Origin: Streptomyces sp. RFCAC02
GTDB taxonomy: Bacteria; Actinomycetota; Actinomycetes; Streptomycetales; Streptomycetaceae
Direction of reading: 5' to 3'
Assembly (NCBI RefSeq): GCF_004193175.1
Contig: NZ_SAUH01000001.1
Coordinates: 744,001 to 808,000 of the forward strand
DNA: 64,000 nucleotides
In this document: positions 1 through 7,811 of the stretch, one piece after another
Numbering within the stretch: the stretch's first letter is position 1
Layout of the letters: each line of letters starts with the position of its first letter
Translations under genes and position numbers: made by a program
The notes under the pieces: generated by a model
Told to the model about the DNA's origin: nothing
The model's input: only the letters and a program-made list of their open reading frames with translations
Databases searched by the model: none

Positions 1-827
1 CGCTGCTGATGCGCGGTGAGCGCCCGCTGCCGCGCATGGAGCGGTTCGCCGGCGACCTGGTGGCCGGCGGGCTGACGGCGCGCGGCGTGGACGTGCGGCC
101 CGGCACGTCGGTGACGGAGGTGCGCCGCCCCGACCCGGCGGGGCCGGTGACGCTGATCCTGGACAGCGGGGACGGCGGGGACGGCGGCGAACTGGTCGCC
201 GACGAGGTGCTGTTCGCGACCGGCCGGGCGCCGCGCACCGGCACGCTCGGGCTGGAGAGCGTCGGCCTCGAACCGGGATCCTGGCTGACGGTGGACGACA
301 CGCTCCTCGTGGACGGCGTGGACGGCACCTGGCTGTACGCGGCGGGCGACGTGAACCACCGCGCGCTCCTCACCCACCAGGGCAAGTACCAGGCCCGGAT
401 CGCGGGTGACGCGATCGCGGCCCGCGCGCAGGGCCGTCCGGTCCCGGCGACGGCGCGGGCCGACGCGTTCGCGGTGCCGCAGGTCGTCTTCACCGAGCCG
501 GAGGTGGCGTCCGTGGGCCTGACGGCCGAGGCGGCGAAGGCGGCGGGCCGCCGGTTCCGGTGTGTGGACTACGACCTCGGCAGCGTCTCGGGCGCCGCCC
601 TGCGCGCCGACGGCTACACGGGCCGGGCGCGCATCGTGGTGGACGAGGACCACGAGGTGCTGATCGGCGCGACCTTCACCGGCCCGGACGCGGGCGAACT
701 GCTGCACGCGGCGACGATCGCGATCGTCGGCGAGGTGACGATCGACGACCTGTGGCACGCGGTCCCGGCATTCCCGACGGTGAACGAGGTGTGGCTGCGC
801 CTGCTGGAGACCTACCGCGACTCCTGA
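1..827 (+). CDS. Pyridine nucleotide-disulfide oxidoreductase-like flavoprotein, C-terminal part
   Basis: The gene is open from the left edge of the window and ends with TGA at 825-827, so the N-terminal FAD-binding part is missing. What is visible is the second half of a dihydrolipoamide-dehydrogenase / mercuric-reductase-like protein: the end of the NAD(P) domain (ATGRAPRT), the second FAD contact (LYAAGDVNHRALL) and the dimerisation domain (VVFTEPEVASVGLT). The C-terminus reads HAVPAFPTVNEVW, where true lipoamide dehydrogenases have HPT.SE, so the substrate is probably not lipoamide. The substrate cannot be told without the redox-active cysteines, which lie upstream of the window. Family assignment is sure; function is not. 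Confidence 0.85.
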   Translation, partial: LLMRGERPLPRMERFAGDLVAGGLTARGVDVRPGTSVTEVRRPDPAGPVTLILDSGDGGDGGELVADEVLFATGRAPRTGTLGLESVGLEPGSWLTVDDTLLVDGVDGTWLYAAGDVNHRALLTHQGKYQARIAGDAIAARAQGRPVPATARADAFAVPQVVFTEPEVASVGLTAEAAKAAGRRFRCVDYDLGSVSGAALRADGYTGRARIVVDEDHEVLIGATFTGPDAGELLHAATIAIVGEVTIDDLWHAVPAFPTVNEVWLRLLETYRDS

Positions 828-852
828 CCGCCAAGCCCGCCGGCCCTCTTCC

Positions 853-1092
853 TCACCGCATCCACGCGGTCGGGAAGGGGGCCGCCGGCGGAAGCGTGCA
901 CCCGCCGTGCCGCGAGGCGAACCGCACGAACGCCGACCAGTCCGCGCGACCGACCACGAAGGCCGGGCGACCCACGTCCTTGGAATCCCGCACATGGACA
1001 GCCCGCGCGGCGAACGCGACATCGACGCAACTGTCGCCCTGACCACCGGCGTTCCCGTACAGCCACTCCGTGTACGTGGTGAGCGGGTCGTC
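853..1092 (-). CDS. DUF397-domain ORF without a usual start codon (possible remnant)
   Basis: The minus strand between about 1092 and 853 encodes a recognisable DUF397 core: a Trp, then GNAGGQGDSCVDVA, then VHVRDSKD, then ADWSAFVRF. This matches the usual W..S.YS....CVEVA...V.VRDSKD......W..F pattern. The ORF overlaps the 3' end of the upstream oxygenase gene in another frame. I find no ATG, GTG or TTG before the domain in this frame, so the limits given are those of the open domain, not of a proven gene. No XRE partner lies beside it, although DUF397 proteins usually sit next to one. It may be a decayed remnant, or it may start at an unusual codon. Confidence 0.45.
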   Translation of the reverse strand, partial: DDPLTTYTEWLYGNAGGQGDSCVDVAFAARAVHVRDSKDVGRPAFVVGRADWSAFVRFASRHGGCTLPPAAPFPTAWMR

Positions 1093-1852
1093 AGGAGGGC
1101 TGCAGGCCGAGGAGGATCGCGCGTTCGATGGGGGTCGGGTCGGTTCCGGACAGGTCGAGTGTGCCCGTCGGCAGCAGGGGTGGCTGGCCCATGAAGCGTG
1201 GCACCGTGCCGTGGTGCGGCTGTGCCGCGTGCACCAGGAAGGGGTGGCACAGGAACACGTCGCCCGCCGCGCCGGTGGCCGTCACCTCGGGTCGGCCCTC
1301 GGTCGCGGGCACCACGTCGCCGCACAGCGGGAACCACGGCCGTCCCGCCGTGCCCGCGTCCGCGAGGAACGGCGGGACGTCCAGGTGGGAGCCGACCCTG
1401 ACGCGGGTCGGGGCGTCGTCCGGGCCGACGTCGGAGAACAGGAACAGCATCAGCAGCGCCCGGCCGCGCGAGTCGATGCTCACGCGCGGCTCCCCCGCGT
1501 CGCCGGCGAAGCTGCCCTCCAGGTGCCAGCCGTCGTCGCCCGGCGGCTGTGCGCTGGGGAAGCGGACGGGGAACGTGCCGATCCCGCCGGGCGCCACCCA
1601 CCGGCCCGGGCCGACGAGCCGGTCGAACGCCGCGTGCAGGACCGGCATGTTGGCCGCGGCGCGGAACGGCGGGGTGGCGAACCCGCCGAGCCGGACGACG
1701 GGTTCCGTCCAGGTGGCGGGATCGTCCGGGTCGCAGCCGGTCGCGTGCCACAGCTCGGCGCGGCACGCGTCGACGAGGTCGGCCGGGACGGCCCCCGGCA
1801 GATGGACGAAACCGTCCCGAACGAACGTCTCGACGTCGTCGTCCGTCAGCAT
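1091..1852 (-). CDS. Phytanoyl-CoA dioxygenase (PhyH) family protein
   Basis: 253 aa. It begins LTDDDVETFVRDGFVHLPG, the typical N-terminus of PhyH-type non-haem iron, 2-oxoglutarate-dependent oxygenases. The first metal-ligand motif reads H-L-E (about residues 110-112) instead of the usual H-x-D; the distal histidine lies in PFLVHAAQPH (about residue 208) and is followed by an arginine that could bind 2-oxoglutarate. The substrate is unknown; streptomycetes use such enzymes in both catabolism and natural-product tailoring. It reads leftward and its last codons overlap the DUF397 ORF. Confidence 0.82.
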   Translation of the reverse strand: MLTDDDVETFVRDGFVHLPGAVPADLVDACRAELWHATGCDPDDPATWTEPVVRLGGFATPPFRAAANMPVLHAAFDRLVGPGRWVAPGGIGTFPVRFPSAQPPGDDGWHLEGSFAGDAGEPRVSIDSRGRALLMLFLFSDVGPDDAPTRVRVGSHLDVPPFLADAGTAGRPWFPLCGDVVPATEGRPEVTATGAAGDVFLCHPFLVHAAQPHHGTVPRFMGQPPLLPTGTLDLSGTDPTPIERAILLGLQPS

Positions 1853-1943
1853 CGGCGCTCCTCGCGCGGGTGGGGATACGTACCCGCGAGCGTGACGCCG
1901 TGGCGGGGGCGGCGCAACGGTTTTTCGTACGGGCGGCCGAGCG

Positions 1944-2393
1944 TCACTCGTCCAGGTAGGGCGCGCACAGGTCCTCGACCGTGTCGTCCAGGTCGTCCCC
2001 GTACAGCCGGGCGATCTCGCAGAACGTCTGCATCGCCTCCCCTGCGTCCGAGTCGGGCGGGATCGTCGGGAGTTCGGGGAGCACGTCGCCGCCGGGGTCC
2101 TCCGTTTCCGCGCCGCCGCCGTCCTCGCTGTCGTCGCGGAGGTCGTCCGTGCCCGGGACCTGGTCGGTGGTCCCGCCGGACGGGACCTCGTCGCCGGTGG
2201 GCAGCGGGTCGGTCAGGCCGGCGTCGGGCGACGGCCGGGTGAGGTCCGTGTCCGGCTCCGGGGCGTCGACCCCGGCCGACGGCGCGGGAGCGGCGTCCCC
2301 GCCGTCCGGGTCCTGCGCGGCCACGCCACCGCAGGCGGCTGTGCCCAGCAGGAGGGCCGTCGCCAGCCCCAACGTCCTTGTGCGCGTGCGCAT
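1944..2393 (-). CDS. Putative lipoprotein with acidic proline-rich linker
   Basis: 149 aa. The N-terminus MRTRTRT followed by a hydrophobic stretch and LLGTAACGG looks like a lipoprotein signal with a slightly imperfect lipobox, which would anchor the protein outside the cytoplasmic membrane. About 80 residues of low-complexity Asp/Glu/Pro/Gly/Thr sequence follow, then a more conserved-looking C-terminus (MQTFCEIARLYGDDLDD...LCAPYLDE) with two cysteines that could form a disulfide. No enzymatic motif is visible, and I do not recognise the family. Next gene on the same strand is the PhyH protein, about 90 bp downstream. Confidence 0.68.
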   Translation of the reverse strand: MRTRTRTLGLATALLLGTAACGGVAAQDPDGGDAAPAPSAGVDAPEPDTDLTRPSPDAGLTDPLPTGDEVPSGGTTDQVPGTDDLRDDSEDGGGAETEDPGGDVLPELPTIPPDSDAGEAMQTFCEIARLYGDDLDDTVEDLCAPYLDE

Positions 2394-2555
2394 ACGATCC
2401 CTCCGCGCGGGGTCGGATCATCTGTCCGCACGTCACTCTGTCAGACGGCGCGCCCCACGTCCGCCGCCCCCACAGGACATCCACGCGGACCGCACCGGCG
2501 GGAGAGCATGCGCTCCGGGCGCCGGTTGTCGGTGGCACCGCTTAGAGTCGGACGC

Positions 2556-2969
2556 ATGGCAGCTCCCGCGGACCGTCCGCGCCCCGAGCCGGGGCACACC
2601 GATGCGAGCAGCGTGCGGGTCGACAGCTGGGTCTGGTCCGTACGCCTGGCGAAGACCCGTTCCGCCGCCGCCTCCGCCTGCCGTGGCGGACACGTCAAGG
2701 TCAACGGGGAGCGGGTCAAGCCCGCGCAGCCCGTCCGGGTCGGCGACGAGGTCCGCGTCCGGCAGGGCGAGCGGGAGCGGATCGTGTTCGTGAAGCGGCT
2801 GCTCAGCAAGCGGGTCGGCGCCCCGGTCGCGGTCGAGGCGTACGTGGACAACAGCCCGCCGCCCCCGCCCCGCGTCGAGGCGCCCGCCCCGGTCGGGCTG
2901 CGCGACCGGGGCGCGGGCCGTCCGACCAAGCGGGAGCGCCGCCAGCTCGACCGGCTGCGCGGCGCCTGA
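2556..2969 (+). CDS. RNA-binding S4-domain protein, HslR (Hsp15)-like
   Basis: 137 aa. The S4 domain covers roughly residues 16-75: VRVDSWVWSVRLAKTRSAAA, then CRGGHVKVNGERVKPAQPVRVGDEV. The arrangement and short length match the heat-shock protein 15 / HslR group, which in bacteria binds nascent-chain-blocked 50S ribosomal subunits. The basic C-terminal tail (GRPTKRERRQLDRLRGA) is usual for actinobacterial members. An upstream in-frame ATG at 2508 exists, but 2556 gives the normal family start just before the S4 fold. A single gene divergent from the lipoprotein gene. Confidence 0.88.
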   Translation: MAAPADRPRPEPGHTDASSVRVDSWVWSVRLAKTRSAAASACRGGHVKVNGERVKPAQPVRVGDEVRVRQGERERIVFVKRLLSKRVGAPVAVEAYVDNSPPPPPRVEAPAPVGLRDRGAGRPTKRERRQLDRLRGA

Positions 2970-2981
2970 CCGGCCGGGCGG

Positions 2982-3284
2982 TCAGTCCGTCACGTCGCTG
3001 TCGGGCCGTCGCGCGGTGTCGGCGTACTCGGGGTGCCGGTCCAGCCATGCCGCGATGAACGGGCAGGCGGCGATCGCCGTGAGGCCCCGTTCGCGCGCGT
3101 CGTCCAGGGCGGCGCGGGCGAGCGCGCTGCCGACACCGCGTCCCTCGTAGGCGTGGTCCACCTGGGTGTGCGGGTAGATCACCTGCCGGTCGTCCCGCAG
3201 GTAGTCGGCGAACCCCGCCACCGTGTCGCCGTCCCGCGCCTCGAAGCGGCGGGCGGCACCGTTGTCCGTGACCGTGATGCTCAT
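2982..3284 (-). CDS. Small GNAT-fold N-acetyltransferase (COG2388 type)
   Basis: 100 aa, the normal length for the small GCN5-like group. The acetyl-CoA-binding segment is clear: HTQVDHAYEGRGVGSALARAALDDARE (about residues 40-66), containing the R/Q-x-x-G-x-G/A type loop, followed by FIAAWLDRHPEY. The substrate is unknown; relatives are often described simply as N-acetyltransferases. It converges on the S4-domain gene with only about 12 bp between the stop codons. Confidence 0.85.
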   Translation of the reverse strand: MSITVTDNGAARRFEARDGDTVAGFADYLRDDRQVIYPHTQVDHAYEGRGVGSALARAALDDARERGLTAIAACPFIAAWLDRHPEYADTARRPDSDVTD

Positions 3285-3341
3285 GACACCATCCTGCCCC
3301 CGGGAGCACGGCGCCCGGGGGCAGGACGCGGACCGGCCGGG

Positions 3342-3977
3342 TCAGGCGGGCGGGGGTTCGGCGCCGCGTTCGGCGAGCATGTCCGTCATCAGCTCGATCT
3401 CGGCGCGCTGCGCCTCGGCCATGCCGGCGGCGAGGTCCCGGATCTCGTCGGTCGCCGCCAGCTCGGCGCCCGCGTCGGCCATCTCGGCGCCGGCGCGGTG
3501 GTGCGTCGTCATGAGCCGCAGGTAGAGGATCTCGGCGTTGCGCCCGGACGCGGCGCCGAGCTCGGCCACCTGCTCGTCGGTGGCCATGCCGGGCATGAGC
3601 GCGCCGTCCGGCGTCCCGTGGGCGTGGTCCCCGGGCATCCAGGTCATCGGCGGGCCGCCCGGGGTGACGGGGGCGTCCCAGCTCCGCAGCCAGCCGAGCA
3701 TCATGCCGCGCTGGTTGGCCTGTGTGTTGATGATGTCGTACGCGAGCAGCCGCACGGCCTCGTCGTCGGTGCGGTCGCGGACGATGAACGACATCTCCAC
3801 CGCCTGCTGGTGGTGCACGGCCATGTCCTGGGCGAACCCGACGTCCGCCGAGCCCTTCCCCGGGGTGTCGTCCCCCGACTCCGCGCGGGCGAACGCGGTG
3901 ACGGCGAGCAGCAGGAGGGCGGCGGTGGCGAGCAGGCCGCTCGCCACCGCCAGCAGACGCCGTCCGGTGAACGTCAC
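3342..3977 (-). CDS. DUF305 domain-containing secreted or membrane-anchored protein
   Basis: 211 aa from a GTG start at 3975-3977. A hydrophobic signal or anchor (RRLLAVASGLLATAALLLLAV) precedes the DUF305 region, which has the family hallmarks: DMAVHHQQAVEMS near the start, MLGWLRSWD, MPGMATDEQVAEL, and a second histidine pair in MTTHHRAGAEMA. Paired His/Met motifs like these occur in copper-binding relatives, so periplasmic-side metal binding is possible but inferred. The GTG start overlaps the stop of the upstream DUF3105 gene (GTGA), so the two are translationally coupled. Confidence 0.88.
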   Translation of the reverse strand: MTFTGRRLLAVASGLLATAALLLLAVTAFARAESGDDTPGKGSADVGFAQDMAVHHQQAVEMSFIVRDRTDDEAVRLLAYDIINTQANQRGMMLGWLRSWDAPVTPGGPPMTWMPGDHAHGTPDGALMPGMATDEQVAELGAASGRNAEILYLRLMTTHHRAGAEMADAGAELAATDEIRDLAAGMAEAQRAEIELMTDMLAERGAEPPPA

Positions 3978-4618
3978 TGGGCCATTCCGCCGCTGCACGC
4001 GGCGCCCGGCTCCAGGGTCTGCGGCCCCTGCACGTACTCCTCGAAGAACTGGGCGACCCGCGGGTCCGACGCGCTGTCGAGGGCGAGCTGGTGGCCCCAG
4101 GCGGTGAGGGTGATCGGGCTCGCCTGCTCGGCGACCGGGCTCATCAGCGAGTAGGGGGTGGTGCTGACGCGCTCGGCGAGGACGTCGATGTCCTCGCCGG
4201 CGGCGGCGTCGTTGTAGGTGACCCAGACCGCGCCGTGCTCCAGGGAGTGGACGGCGTTCTCGTTGGGGATGGCCTCGGTGTAGACGTCGCCGTCGCAGTT
4301 CATCCACACCGGGTTGTGGTTGCCGCCGACGGGCGGGGTCTGCGGGTAGTCCACGGTCTCCGAGACGTGCGTGCTGGACAGGTCGGCGTACGTGCGCTCG
4401 CCGTCGACGGCCGCCTCGACCGTGGCGCCGGAGTCGTCGTCGTCGCTCGTGACGACGAACCACGCGCCGCCGCCGACGATGGCGGCGAGGATGACCGTGC
4501 AGGCGGTGATCGTGATGATCCGGTAGCGGCGGTCGCGCGCGCGTTCGAGGCGGCGCGCCTCGGCTATCTTGGCGCGCCGGTCGGCGGCGGCGCCCTTCTT
4601 CGTCTTGCTGGTGCCCAT
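3974..4618 (-). CDS. DUF3105 domain-containing membrane protein
   Basis: 214 aa. A basic N-terminus rich in Lys/Arg/Ala is followed by one membrane segment (IITITACTVILAAIVGGGAWFVV, about residues 33-55) and an extracytoplasmic domain with DUF3105 landmarks: PPVGGNHNPVWMNCDG, NENAVHSLEHGAVWVTY. Conserved His, Asn, Cys and Glu suggest a metal or redox role, but the function of the family is not established. The start at 4618 is the first ATG before the basic tail. It overlaps the DUF305 gene by GTGA, a pairing that recurs in actinobacteria. Confidence 0.88.
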   Translation of the reverse strand: MGTSKTKKGAAADRRAKIAEARRLERARDRRYRIITITACTVILAAIVGGGAWFVVTSDDDDSGATVEAAVDGERTYADLSSTHVSETVDYPQTPPVGGNHNPVWMNCDGDVYTEAIPNENAVHSLEHGAVWVTYNDAAAGEDIDVLAERVSTTPYSLMSPVAEQASPITLTAWGHQLALDSASDPRVAQFFEEYVQGPQTLEPGAACSGGMAQ

Positions 4619-4694
4619 GAAAAGTCCTTGTGACGGGGAGTCGGGGGGAACGGCTTCCGCGCCGGCCCGGTCGGGGACGGCGCGCGGCCGCCCG

Positions 4695-5105
4695 TCACGT
4701 CCGGTGCACCTGGAGCCGGTGCAGGTCCACGGCGGGGGCCGCGTCGTGGAGCGGGCCGCCGATGCCGCGCGGCGCCGCCGGCCGGACGGCCGGCGGCGGC
4801 GGGTCGTCGGGCGGGACGTGCAGCGCGACGGGGACGGGGGGCAGCGAGTTGACCCCGGTGACGGGGCCACTGCGGCAGGTGTCGCCCGGGGCGTCCCAGT
4901 CGGTCGGCGGCAGGTCGCGCGTCTCCTCTGCGACGGCGGCCCTGGGGGCGTCCGCCAGGGCGTGGGCCGCGGGCGCGCAGACACCCGCGGCGGACAGCAG
5001 GAGGACGACCAGGGCGAGCAGGACGCGCACGGCGGCGGCACCGCGGGCGCGGCTGTCGCCGTCACCCGCGGCGCACCGCTCCCGTCCGTCACCCGTTCGG
5101 CTCAT
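4695..5105 (-). CDS. Small secreted or membrane-anchored protein, unrecognised
   Basis: 136 aa. After about 24 polar residues there is one hydrophobic segment (AVRVLLALVVLLLSAAGV) ending in PAAHALA, a plausible signal-peptidase site. The remainder is proline- and valine-rich (PPVPVALHVPPDD), without domain motifs. It lies about 76 bp upstream of the DUF3105-DUF305 pair on the same strand and may belong to that transcription unit. I do not recognise the family. Confidence 0.6.
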   Translation of the reverse strand: MSRTGDGRERCAAGDGDSRARGAAAVRVLLALVVLLLSAAGVCAPAAHALADAPRAAVAEETRDLPPTDWDAPGDTCRSGPVTGVNSLPPVPVALHVPPDDPPPPAVRPAAPRGIGGPLHDAAPAVDLHRLQVHRT

Positions 5106-5276
5106 CGAGCGTCATCGTACTCATGCGCGATGCTCCGGGGAGCCCCGCGCGCACGGTGCCGGGCCGGGGCGCCGGGGCCGTACGCGGGTAGCGTGGGAAC
5201 CGCCGTGCGCCGCCCGGACGTTGCGACGGTGCAGTGACGGCGGAACGCACAGCGACGACGTGAAGGAGACACCGCA

Positions 5277-6239
5277 GTGGTGTTCAAACGGTTTCTGGGT
5301 GCCCTCGGGGTCGGCGGCCCCTCGGTGGACACGGTGCTCGACGGCGGGGCCGTCGTCCCAGGCGGCGTGCTGACCGGCCGGGTGCTGGTCGAGGGCGGCT
5401 CGATGGACGTGGAGATCGAGCGCATCACCCTCGACTTCATCGCCCGCGTCGAGCGGGAGCACGAGGAGGGCGAGAGCGACGGCACGGTCGCGTTCCACCG
5501 CGCCCAGGTGGGCGGGGCGTTCCGGCTGGCCGAGGGCGAGCGGTTCGAGGTGCCGTTCTCCGTGCCGGTGCCGTGGGAGACGCCCATCACCGAGCTGTAC
5601 GGGCAGCCGCTCGGCATCGCGCTGGGCGTGCGGACGGAGCTTGCGGTCGCGAGCGCGGTGGACAAGGGCGACCTGGATCCGCTGCTGGTGCGTCCGATGC
5701 CGGTGCAGGAGGCCGTCCTCGAGGCGTTCGGGCAGCTCGGGTTCGGCTTCAGGTCGGCCGACCTGGAGCTGGGCCGGATCTCCGGGACGGGGCAGACGCT
5801 GCCGTTCTACCAGGAGATCGAGCTGATCCCGCCGCCGCAGTACGGGCACGTGATGAACGAGGTCGAGGTGTCGCTGATCGCGTCCCCCTCGGGCCTCGAG
5901 GTCGTGCTTGAGGCGGACAAGCGCGGCGGCATCTTCTCGTCCGGCCACGACGTGGTGCACCGGCACACCGTCGCGCACGGGGACGTCGGGCGCGCGGACT
6001 TCACGGGCCTCGTGGACTCCTGGGTGGCGCAGCTCACCGGCAGCAGGCGCGGCGATCACGGCGCGGCGTACGGGCACGGCGGCCACCACCACGGGCACGG
6101 TGACCACGACGACCACCACGGCCACGGCGGCATCGGCGCCGGTGCCGTGGTCGCCGGTGTGGCGGCCGGCGTCGTCGGCGGTTTCGTCGCGGCGGAGATC
6201 ATCGACGAGATCGGCGACGCGTTCGAGGGCGACGACTGA
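5277..6239 (+). CDS. Spo0M-like (SpoOM) sporulation-control protein with His-rich tail
   Basis: 320 aa from a GTG start with a good Shine-Dalgarno (GAAGGAGA) about 8 bp upstream. Residues 1-240 follow the SpoOM/arrestin-like fold: MVFKRFLGALGVGGPSVDTVL, VPGGVLTGRV, IERITLDFIARVE, FEVPFSVPVPWETPIT, GVRTELAVASAVDKGDLDPL. In Bacillus Spo0M affects sporulation; in Streptomyces the role is inferred. The C-terminus is unusual: a stretch of about 20 residues dominated by His, Gly and Asp (about 264-285) and then a hydrophobic glycine-zipper-like segment (IGAGAVVAGVAAGVVGGFVAA). This suggests metal binding and membrane association. A strong terminator follows immediately. Confidence 0.9.
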   Translation: MVFKRFLGALGVGGPSVDTVLDGGAVVPGGVLTGRVLVEGGSMDVEIERITLDFIARVEREHEEGESDGTVAFHRAQVGGAFRLAEGERFEVPFSVPVPWETPITELYGQPLGIALGVRTELAVASAVDKGDLDPLLVRPMPVQEAVLEAFGQLGFGFRSADLELGRISGTGQTLPFYQEIELIPPPQYGHVMNEVEVSLIASPSGLEVVLEADKRGGIFSSGHDVVHRHTVAHGDVGRADFTGLVDSWVAQLTGSRRGDHGAAYGHGGHHHGHGDHDDHHGHGGIGAGAVVAGVAAGVVGGFVAAEIIDEIGDAFEGDD

Positions 6240-6265
6240 CCCCGCCCCGGACCCCCGGGAACACC

Positions 6266-6308
6266 GCTCACTCGCGCGAGGAAACACTCGCGCGAGTGAG
6301 CTTTTTTT
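6266..6308 (+). terminator. Rho-independent terminator after the Spo0M-like gene
   Basis: A perfect 15-bp inverted repeat (GCTCACTCGCGCGAG, 6266-6280, and its complement at 6287-6301) encloses a 6-nt loop and is followed directly by seven T residues at 6302-6308. The T tract marks it as a plus-strand terminator for the gene ending at 6239. Confidence 0.95.
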
Positions 6309-6435
6309 CGTACCGGAAACGTCCGCCCCAACGCGCCGGACGGCTCGGCGATTTCCGGCCGGAACTATTTCTGGTGTATGAACAAACCCTGCATCACATT
6401 CCTTGTTCCCGGCCCCAGTTGGTGTTCGGTCTTCG

Positions 6436-7356
6436 ATGAGACTCCTCCGGAAAATCAACAACGCCCTCGGTTCAGCGACCGGATTCCAGGTGCGCCGGGC
6501 CGTACCCCGGCAGGCCCCGAAGCCCGCCCCGGTCCGCGCGCGCCCCGCCGACCGGCGGCCCGCTCCCCCGGAGTACCGGCCCCCCGCCGATCCGGCGCGC
6601 GACCGGCTCCTGCGGCGCCCCGTGTTCATCATCGCGCCCGTGCGTTCGGGCTCCACGCTGCTGCGCATGACGCTGAACGCCCACTCCGCCCTCCACGCGC
6701 CGCACGAGCTGCACTTCCGCCGCCTGGAGGTCCACTGCTCCACCCGCCTCGCCGAACGCGCGATCTCCGTCCTCGGCCTGGAGCGCGGCGACCTCGAACA
6801 TCTCCTGTGGGACCGGGTCCTGCACCGCGAGCTGGTCAGGTCGGGCAAGTCCCGCATCATCGAGAAGACGCCGAGCAACGCGTTCGTCCACGAGCGGATC
6901 GCCGCCTGCTGGCCGGACGCGCAGTTCGTCTTCCTGCTGCGCCACCCGGCCGCCGTCGCCCGTTCCTGGCACGAGGCGGACCCGGTGAAGCGCGACCCCG
7001 ACCAGGCCGCCCACGACGCCCTGCGCTATCTCCGCGCCGTCGAGCGCGCCCGCCGCGCCCTGCCCGGCCACACCGTCCGCTACGAGGAGCTGACCGGCGA
7101 CCCCGAGGCCGCGCTGCGCGACCTGTGCGCGTTCCTCGGCGTCGGCTTCGAGCCCGGCATGATCGACTACGGCAGCGGCCGCGCCCGCGACCTCGACCGG
7201 CTGGAGAAGGGGCTCGGCGACTGGAAGGACAAGATCCGCTCCGGTCGCGTGCAGCCCGGCCGGGACGCCCCCGAGCCCGGCCGCGTCCCGGCCGTCCTGC
7301 ACGACATCTGCGAAGCCTGGGGCTACCCGTACGCCGCCAGGGAAGCCGCGCGGTGA
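6436..7356 (+). CDS. PAPS-dependent sulfotransferase
   Basis: 306 aa from the ATG at 6436; an in-frame TTG at 6403 is a weaker alternative. It carries the 5'-phosphosulfate-binding loop PVRSGSTLLRMTLN (about residues 67-80) and the 3'-phosphate-binding region with FLLRHPAAVARSWHEA (about 171-186), the diagnostic pair of the Sulfotransfer family. PAPS would donate a sulfuryl group to an unknown acceptor, perhaps a carbohydrate given the next genes. It ends in a GTGA overlap with the following gene, so it is the first gene of a three-gene operon. Confidence 0.9.
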   Translation: MRLLRKINNALGSATGFQVRRAVPRQAPKPAPVRARPADRRPAPPEYRPPADPARDRLLRRPVFIIAPVRSGSTLLRMTLNAHSALHAPHELHFRRLEVHCSTRLAERAISVLGLERGDLEHLLWDRVLHRELVRSGKSRIIEKTPSNAFVHERIAACWPDAQFVFLLRHPAAVARSWHEADPVKRDPDQAAHDALRYLRAVERARRALPGHTVRYEELTGDPEAALRDLCAFLGVGFEPGMIDYGSGRARDLDRLEKGLGDWKDKIRSGRVQPGRDAPEPGRVPAVLHDICEAWGYPYAAREAAR

Positions 7357-7811
7357 GGGGACACGCCGAGATCGCGCAGGTCTGGCCGCGCGACGGGCGG
7401 CTGCGGCTCGTCGGCGACCTGCACGGCCACCGGCGCGCGGGCGGGCTCGTCGGCCGCCTGCGCGCCCCGGCCCCCGCCGGCTGGTCCCTCCTCCTGATCC
7501 TGCGCAACGACCGCGGCCGGCCCTGGCGCCTGCGCTGTCCGGCCGACCTGCGCGACACCCGTTTCGACGTGTCGCTGCCCGTGACGGACCTGGCGCCGGA
7601 CGGCCTTCACGTCCCGGCGTACTGGGACGTGTGGCTGTCCTGCGGGGAAGGACGGCTGCGCGCCGGCCGGCGGCTCGACGGCGTGCCGGACAAGAAGCAC
7701 GTCATGGTCTTCCCCGGCCAGCCGGTGCCACGCGGCAGGTCGTCGGTCCTCGTGCGCCCGTACTACACGGTCAACGACAACCTGTCGGTCGAGGTGCTGC
7801 CCGCACGATGA
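7353..7811 (+). CDS. Unrecognised beta-rich protein between sulfotransferase and glycosyltransferase
   Basis: 152 aa. It starts at the GTG that overlaps the sulfotransferase stop (GTGA) and ends in an ATGA overlap with the glycosyltransferase start, so its translation is tied to both. The sequence alternates short hydrophobic strands with turns (GRLRLVGDLHG, WSLLLILRN, FDVSLPVTDL, AYWDVWLSCGEG) and ends with VLVRPYYTVNDNLSVEVLP. It has no signal peptide or membrane segment. The pattern suggests a beta-sandwich accessory domain like those found attached to some surface-glycan transferases; that is inference, and no function is assigned. Confidence 0.8.
   Translation: MRGHAEIAQVWPRDGRLRLVGDLHGHRRAGGLVGRLRAPAPAGWSLLLILRNDRGRPWRLRCPADLRDTRFDVSLPVTDLAPDGLHVPAYWDVWLSCGEGRLRAGRRLDGVPDKKHVMVFPGQPVPRGRSSVLVRPYYTVNDNLSVEVLPAR

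Noticed and set aside
812..1066. 84-codon minus-strand ORF starting at an ATG
   Set aside because: It is Arg/Gly-rich noise in another frame; the DUF397 frame over the same DNA has real family motifs.
1091..1852. Possible fusion of the PhyH gene with the DUF397 ORF by a frameshift
   Set aside because: Joining them would need a base removed, opposite in sign to the other shifts, and no known protein joins these two domains.
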